Positions 59,897 to 64,000 of a DNA stretch of 64,000 nucleotides are shown here, piece after piece. The DNA is from an uncultured Granulosicoccaceae bacterium (GTDB lineage: Bacteria > Pseudomonadota > Gammaproteobacteria > Granulosicoccales > Granulosicoccaceae). The notes below the pieces were generated by a model. That model was given only the letters and a program-made list of their open reading frames with translations. It was not told the DNA's origin and did not search any database. The translations under genes and the position numbers were made by a program. The first letter of the stretch is position 1. Every line of letters begins with the position of its first letter. The stretch spans positions 22,712 to 86,711 of the forward strand of contig CAKZVB010000039.1 of the NCBI GenBank assembly GCA_937922015.1. The letters run 5' to 3'.

Positions 59897-61498
59897 TCAG
59901 CTATGCACTATACGACGACGCAATCCGGCAATAGCAAAAAACAAAACACCAACTCCTATACCACCACCCCCTGTGGAGACTGCCGCAACAGAAACAGGAC
60001 CATAACTATTTTCATCCGCAACAACTGGTAATCCGGCACTGGAGGTTCGCTCTACTTTCCAGCTTGCCGCCTGATCCATAGCCGGTGCAGCGAGCGGCAC
60101 CGGACCGGCAGCGTCAATCACCATAACATCATTACGCCCGGTACCCTCTCCCAGGGTAAGCGTCCATTTGGTCTCGCCGTTAATGCAGCTGGCATCGAGA
60201 CTGGCGTTTCGCTCAAGCTGCTGCTCACCCATGTCACTGTTAAAGACAAACGCCGGGTCAACCGTCATCTCATCAGCAGACAGCGTTGTGTAGAGACGCG
60301 TGAGATATCTGTTGTCATCTAATAAATCGACAGACACTCTGGTGGGCTCTATAACATCGTCACGTATAAATGTGTCCAGCGCCGCCCTGGCAGCTGCCAG
60401 CTCTTCACCGGTAAAGCTTACCGACAACGCAGACCGATCAAAATACAATGAGGCTGTCTGTCCCTCCGGCAGTGGTAAAACCGCGGCCAGTGCCGAGAGC
60501 ACAGAAGGGTCTGATCCGAAATCCCTCAAGGCGCCGGCAATGAAGTCCGCGTTACCTGAACTTCCCAACTGATTGAGATTATCACGCAGACGTTCTGCTG
60601 AAGGAAGTCTGGATGCAAGGTTATTAAATCTGCCGGCGTAGTCGGTTGCAAACCCCTGCCCGCCTGCTTCATTCATGGCATCAGTAATCAAGCTCTGATA
60701 ACTGGCGTACGCATTGCGGCTACCGGTGTACCAGTTAAGCCGCGTGTAGTTAGGCGTTACATGCAAATAGTTTTCAGGTACTGCCCTGGCATCACCCACC
60801 ACCCACACCAGAACCCCCATATCTTCCAGCGCTGCAACCGCAGTCAGACGAATCGGGATTACCGGTTTCTCACTTTGATATTTTAGAATTAACGGCTGAA
60901 TACTGCCCTCGTCACGATTGTCCTGTAATTTCAACGCAACGAACTTCATACCGTCTTCCACATAAGGTGCCAGCAATGCAGCACCGTCTGCAGTTAATTG
61001 ATAATTGCGCTCCAGCAACCAGTTGGCCACCTCCTGTGGATCGGTACCACTAATCACGGTGGCGATATAGCTGCCTACTTCTTCAACACTTTCTACATTC
61101 ACCCCGGCCCCTGCCGCCGAGTCGTTGTCATCAACGGAAGTCCCCCCGTCAGTCGACGTGCCCAGAATAGACACCTCACACGCCTGCCCGCTACGGCTTA
61201 AGTTAAACTGAGGACGCGTAGCTACATCAAGTGCAGTGAACACCGCGTTATTGCCAATATCAATTTCCGGTGTTGAAGGAACCGGAACCACCCAGCCAAA
61301 GTCGGAGGCCTCGCCCTCGAATTGAATTTGCACCATCGCCGTTATCTGACTGCCATCCTTGCGAAATACAATCTGCTCGCCGGCCTGATCAATTGGCAAT
61401 GTCTGACAAAAAAAACCGCCACAAGCCAAACCCGCAACCGGCCAGCACAAGGCACAAAACAACACAAAACACGCACCTGAACTGAATCTAACATTCAT
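59897..61498 (-). CDS. DUF2330-domain exported protein with GlyGly-CTERM-like tail
   Basis: LACGGFFCQTLPIDQAGEQIVFRKDGSQITAMVQIQFEGEASDFGWVVPVPSTPEI; C-terminus STGGGGIGVGVLFFAIAGLRRRIVHS. Confidence 0.88.
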   Translation of the reverse strand: MNVRFSSGACFVLFCALCWPVAGLACGGFFCQTLPIDQAGEQIVFRKDGSQITAMVQIQFEGEASDFGWVVPVPSTPEIDIGNNAVFTALDVATRPQFNLSRSGQACEVSILGTSTDGGTSVDDNDSAAGAGVNVESVEEVGSYIATVISGTDPQEVANWLLERNYQLTADGAALLAPYVEDGMKFVALKLQDNRDEGSIQPLILKYQSEKPVIPIRLTAVAALEDMGVLVWVVGDARAVPENYLHVTPNYTRLNWYTGSRNAYASYQSLITDAMNEAGGQGFATDYAGRFNNLASRLPSAERLRDNLNQLGSSGNADFIAGALRDFGSDPSVLSALAAVLPLPEGQTASLYFDRSALSVSFTGEELAAARAALDTFIRDDVIEPTRVSVDLLDDNRYLTRLYTTLSADEMTVDPAFVFNSDMGEQQLERNASLDASCINGETKWTLTLGEGTGRNDVMVIDAAGPVPLAAPAMDQAASWKVERTSSAGLPVVADENSYGPVSVAAVSTGGGGIGVGVLFFAIAGLRRRIVHS

Positions 61499-61732
61499 TC
61501 TATTGCCCCTTTTAAAACTCAGTAACCTGCACATACAATAGTCCGATAAACGCACCGCTACAAGTGTCGAGACTCAGGCATCATGACGACCTGGCGAAAT
61601 CATCCGACCGGACACTTACTGACATAAACTGTCAACAGAGTCTGGTAAGCTGAACACCGAATCAACAACGACAAACTACAATCACACTACCACTCAATGC
61701 CAGCGAGCATTTTGTAAACTACAAGGTATCTC

Positions 61733-62119
61733 ATGCAATACGTAGAATTAACCGCCGTCATCGCAGTACTGCAACTTTTATTCTTCGGTGCTATGACCGG
61801 AAAAGCCCGAAGGGAATCCGGGCTGAAAGCCCCCGCAATGACGGGTCACAAAACATTCGAGCGGATGTATCGCGTTCAAGTGAACACACTTGAAGTAATA
61901 GTCGTTCTGCTCCCGTGCCTTTTTATCGCCGCAAAATACTGGCCTCAACCACTGGTCGCGGGCCTCGGAATTATTTACATCATCGGGCGCTTCGCCTACT
62001 GGCGGGGCTACATCAGCTCCCCCGAGAAACGAACAATCGGTTTTCTCCTGTCTATTGTACCAACAATACTTCTGGCTATACTCGCTATTACAGGAATATT
62101 AATATCACTGATCGGGTAG
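61733..62119 (+). CDS. MAPEG family protein
   Basis: KTFERMYRVQVNTLEVIVVLLPCLFIAAKYW...IIYIIGRFAYWRGY. Confidence 0.92.
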   Translation: MQYVELTAVIAVLQLLFFGAMTGKARRESGLKAPAMTGHKTFERMYRVQVNTLEVIVVLLPCLFIAAKYWPQPLVAGLGIIYIIGRFAYWRGYISSPEKRTIGFLLSIVPTILLAILAITGILISLIG

Positions 62120-62359
62120 GCTTTTAACCTGCCGTTACACGCCCAAAAACAGTCAAATGCTATGCCTTGCTTTCCAGCAGGTGGAATCTTGTAAATTAGT
62201 CAATATCAAATTTATTCTCAGTGAAGCAGCAGGCCGCGTACAATAGTTTTGCTTTGGCCTCTTGTTCTTGCGATCTGTAAGAGAATCAAATACAGCAGCC
62301 GTTTCGGTGCAGTAAATCGTTAGACTTCGGCCGTAATGTCCGGCCGCCGGAGACAGGTA

Positions 62360-63214
62360 ATGGTACATACTGAACTAAAGAAAGTAGAAACGCAGAACGG
62401 ACATCACCTATCTTCGACCTTCTATTTCCCCACCGACAAAGCGCAAGCTGTTGTCCTTATTGTACCGGCAATGGGGGTTACACAAAAATACTATGCCTCA
62501 TTTGCCTCCTGGTTAACGACACAAGGCTTTATAGCAGTCACTTTTGACTACTCAGGAACGGGTTTATCTCAATCCGGCAATTTACGTGATACACACGTCA
62601 CCATAACAGATTGGGCCAATTTTGATTGTGTTGCAATGATAGAGGCAGTCTCTGCTGAAGCAAACGGCAGGTTGCTCTATTTGATAGGGCACAGCCTGGG
62701 AGGGCAGCTTCCGGGCATGATACCTAACCTTAACCTTGTTACTAAAATCGTTAACATTGCCAGTGGAAGCGGCTATTGGCTTGAGAACGTTCCATCCTTA
62801 AGGTGGCGTGTTTGGTGGCTATGGTATTTTGTTGTTCCCATGGCAACAAAAGTCTGTGGGTACTTTCCCGGCAAGCGGTTACGTAAGGTTGGTGACTTAC
62901 CGTCAGGAGTGATCAACCAATGGCGGAAATGGTGCCTGAATCCTGAATATATGGTTGGAGCAGAAGGAGCAAAAATCAGAGAAAAATACAGAGCCGTCAC
63001 CACACCCATTTCCTCATTTTCGTTTACAGATGATGAAATAATGACCCAAAAAAATATTGACTCCCTGAACAGTTTTTACTCTGCCGTTGAAATCAAGACA
63101 AACCGAATCAGCCCGGATCAAATCGGAACAAAACGTATCGGTCATTTTGGTTTTTTTAAAGCGCAATTCGAGGAAAGCTTATGGGAGAATTATTTACTGC
63201 ATGAATTAAAATGA
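62360..63214 (+). CDS. Alpha/beta hydrolase
   Basis: VLIVPAMGVTQKYYASFASWLTTQGFIAVTFDYSGTGLS; nucleophile elbow LIGHSLGGQLPG. Confidence 0.9.
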   Translation: MVHTELKKVETQNGHHLSSTFYFPTDKAQAVVLIVPAMGVTQKYYASFASWLTTQGFIAVTFDYSGTGLSQSGNLRDTHVTITDWANFDCVAMIEAVSAEANGRLLYLIGHSLGGQLPGMIPNLNLVTKIVNIASGSGYWLENVPSLRWRVWWLWYFVVPMATKVCGYFPGKRLRKVGDLPSGVINQWRKWCLNPEYMVGAEGAKIREKYRAVTTPISSFSFTDDEIMTQKNIDSLNSFYSAVEIKTNRISPDQIGTKRIGHFGFFKAQFEESLWENYLLHELK

Positions 63215-63277
63215 TCGCTGCACGGGAGTTGGCCATGCGAAATTGTTCATTTGAACCTGACAGAGTAACGCGAACGT

Positions 63278-63922
63278 ATGTTTGATTACGATATTACGCA
63301 CTGGGTAACATTTGTTTCAGCAACAATATTGCTGAATTTATCTCCAGGTCCCGACATGGCATTTATGCTGGGCCAGACAATCAAAGGCGGTCGGGCTTGC
63401 GGGTTCGCAGCAATGCTCGGAATGTGGCTGGCAACTGCCTGTCATGCAGTGCTGGCAGCATTTGGCCTGTCCGCAATCCTTGTAGCGTCTGCGGGTGCTT
63501 TCACCGTTATGAAATGGCTTGGTGCGATCTATTTAGTCTGGTTGGGGTATCAGGCACTCCGATCAAGGGGCACAGCATTTTTACCCGATGAAAAGGCTGA
63601 CAACAATATCGTTGTTTCAAAACCAAAAATATTCCAGCAGGGATTTATCGTCTGTTTGCTTAACCCGAAAGTAGCTTTATTCTTTTTAGCATTCTTACCC
63701 CAGTTCGTCGTACCCGGCGCGGGTCCGACAGCAGCCCAGTTGTTATTTCACGGCATCCTTGTAGTCGTAATTTCGGGAGTAGTAGAGCCACCATTCATAC
63801 TCATCGCAGACCGCCTATCACATCGGCTAAGAAGCTCCGTAAATATCGGCCGTTGGCTGGATCGTTGCCTGGGAGTTCTATTGATAGGGCTTGGCTTTAG
63901 ATTGGCAGTATCAGAGCAATAA
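63278..63922 (+). CDS. LysE/RhtB family translocator
   Basis: LLNLSPGPDMAFMLGQTIKGGRACGFAAMLGMWLATACHA. Confidence 0.93.
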   Translation: MFDYDITHWVTFVSATILLNLSPGPDMAFMLGQTIKGGRACGFAAMLGMWLATACHAVLAAFGLSAILVASAGAFTVMKWLGAIYLVWLGYQALRSRGTAFLPDEKADNNIVVSKPKIFQQGFIVCLLNPKVALFFLAFLPQFVVPGAGPTAAQLLFHGILVVVISGVVEPPFILIADRLSHRLRSSVNIGRWLDRCLGVLLIGLGFRLAVSEQ

Positions 63923-64000
63923 CGGGAGCGCGTTTCTGCATGTCAGTTGAACCTGCAATGTCCGCTTCACGCCCTGAGTCATTCAGTCAAGTATTTTATT

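Noticed and set aside
1-64000. CRISPR arrays, tRNA/rRNA genes, integrases, phage genes, complete transposases
   Set aside because: None seen by eye: no regularly spaced direct repeats, no integrase or transposase ORF in the supplied track.

Overview
A 64 kb chromosomal window with gammaproteobacteria-like gene content. It is mostly ordinary housekeeping and metabolic genes. No rRNA, tRNA, CRISPR array, complete IS or prophage was recognised. Main blocks: a Calx-beta protein fragment and a SASA-esterase lipoprotein; a methylmalonyl-CoA mutase operon (small subunit, large subunit, MeaB); an SBP-less TauC/SsuC-type ABC operon whose permease carries a large coiled-coil insertion; a surface-polysaccharide-like neighbourhood (acyltransferase-3/SGNH, DUF5722-like glycosidase, sulfotransferase, GT2); an orphan SAH-hydrolase-like protein; a xanthine-dehydrogenase-family operon with a MoaD-like protein; a Lon-like protease with a histone-H1-like tail; an ECF sigma/ChrR pair divergent from an SDR-FAD-DUF1365-CFA-DUF2878 lipid operon; pntAB; tamAB; a solitary 1908-aa DUF4011/helicase/nuclease/DUF3320 protein; MOSC, DUF2330, MAPEG and LysE proteins. 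The most notable non-gene signals are: (i) a long-palindrome MITE-like element present twice, both times between convergent genes, with its right end supplying the stop codon of the minus-strand gene; (ii) two oppositely oriented promoters of form TGATCC-N16-CGTARAC between the ChrR-type sigma gene and the lipid operon; (iii) a 22-codon mini-ORF made of a 15-bp repeat that links tamA and tamB through ATGA overlaps at both ends. All calls were made by eye from sequence and the supplied ORF track; no database search was run.
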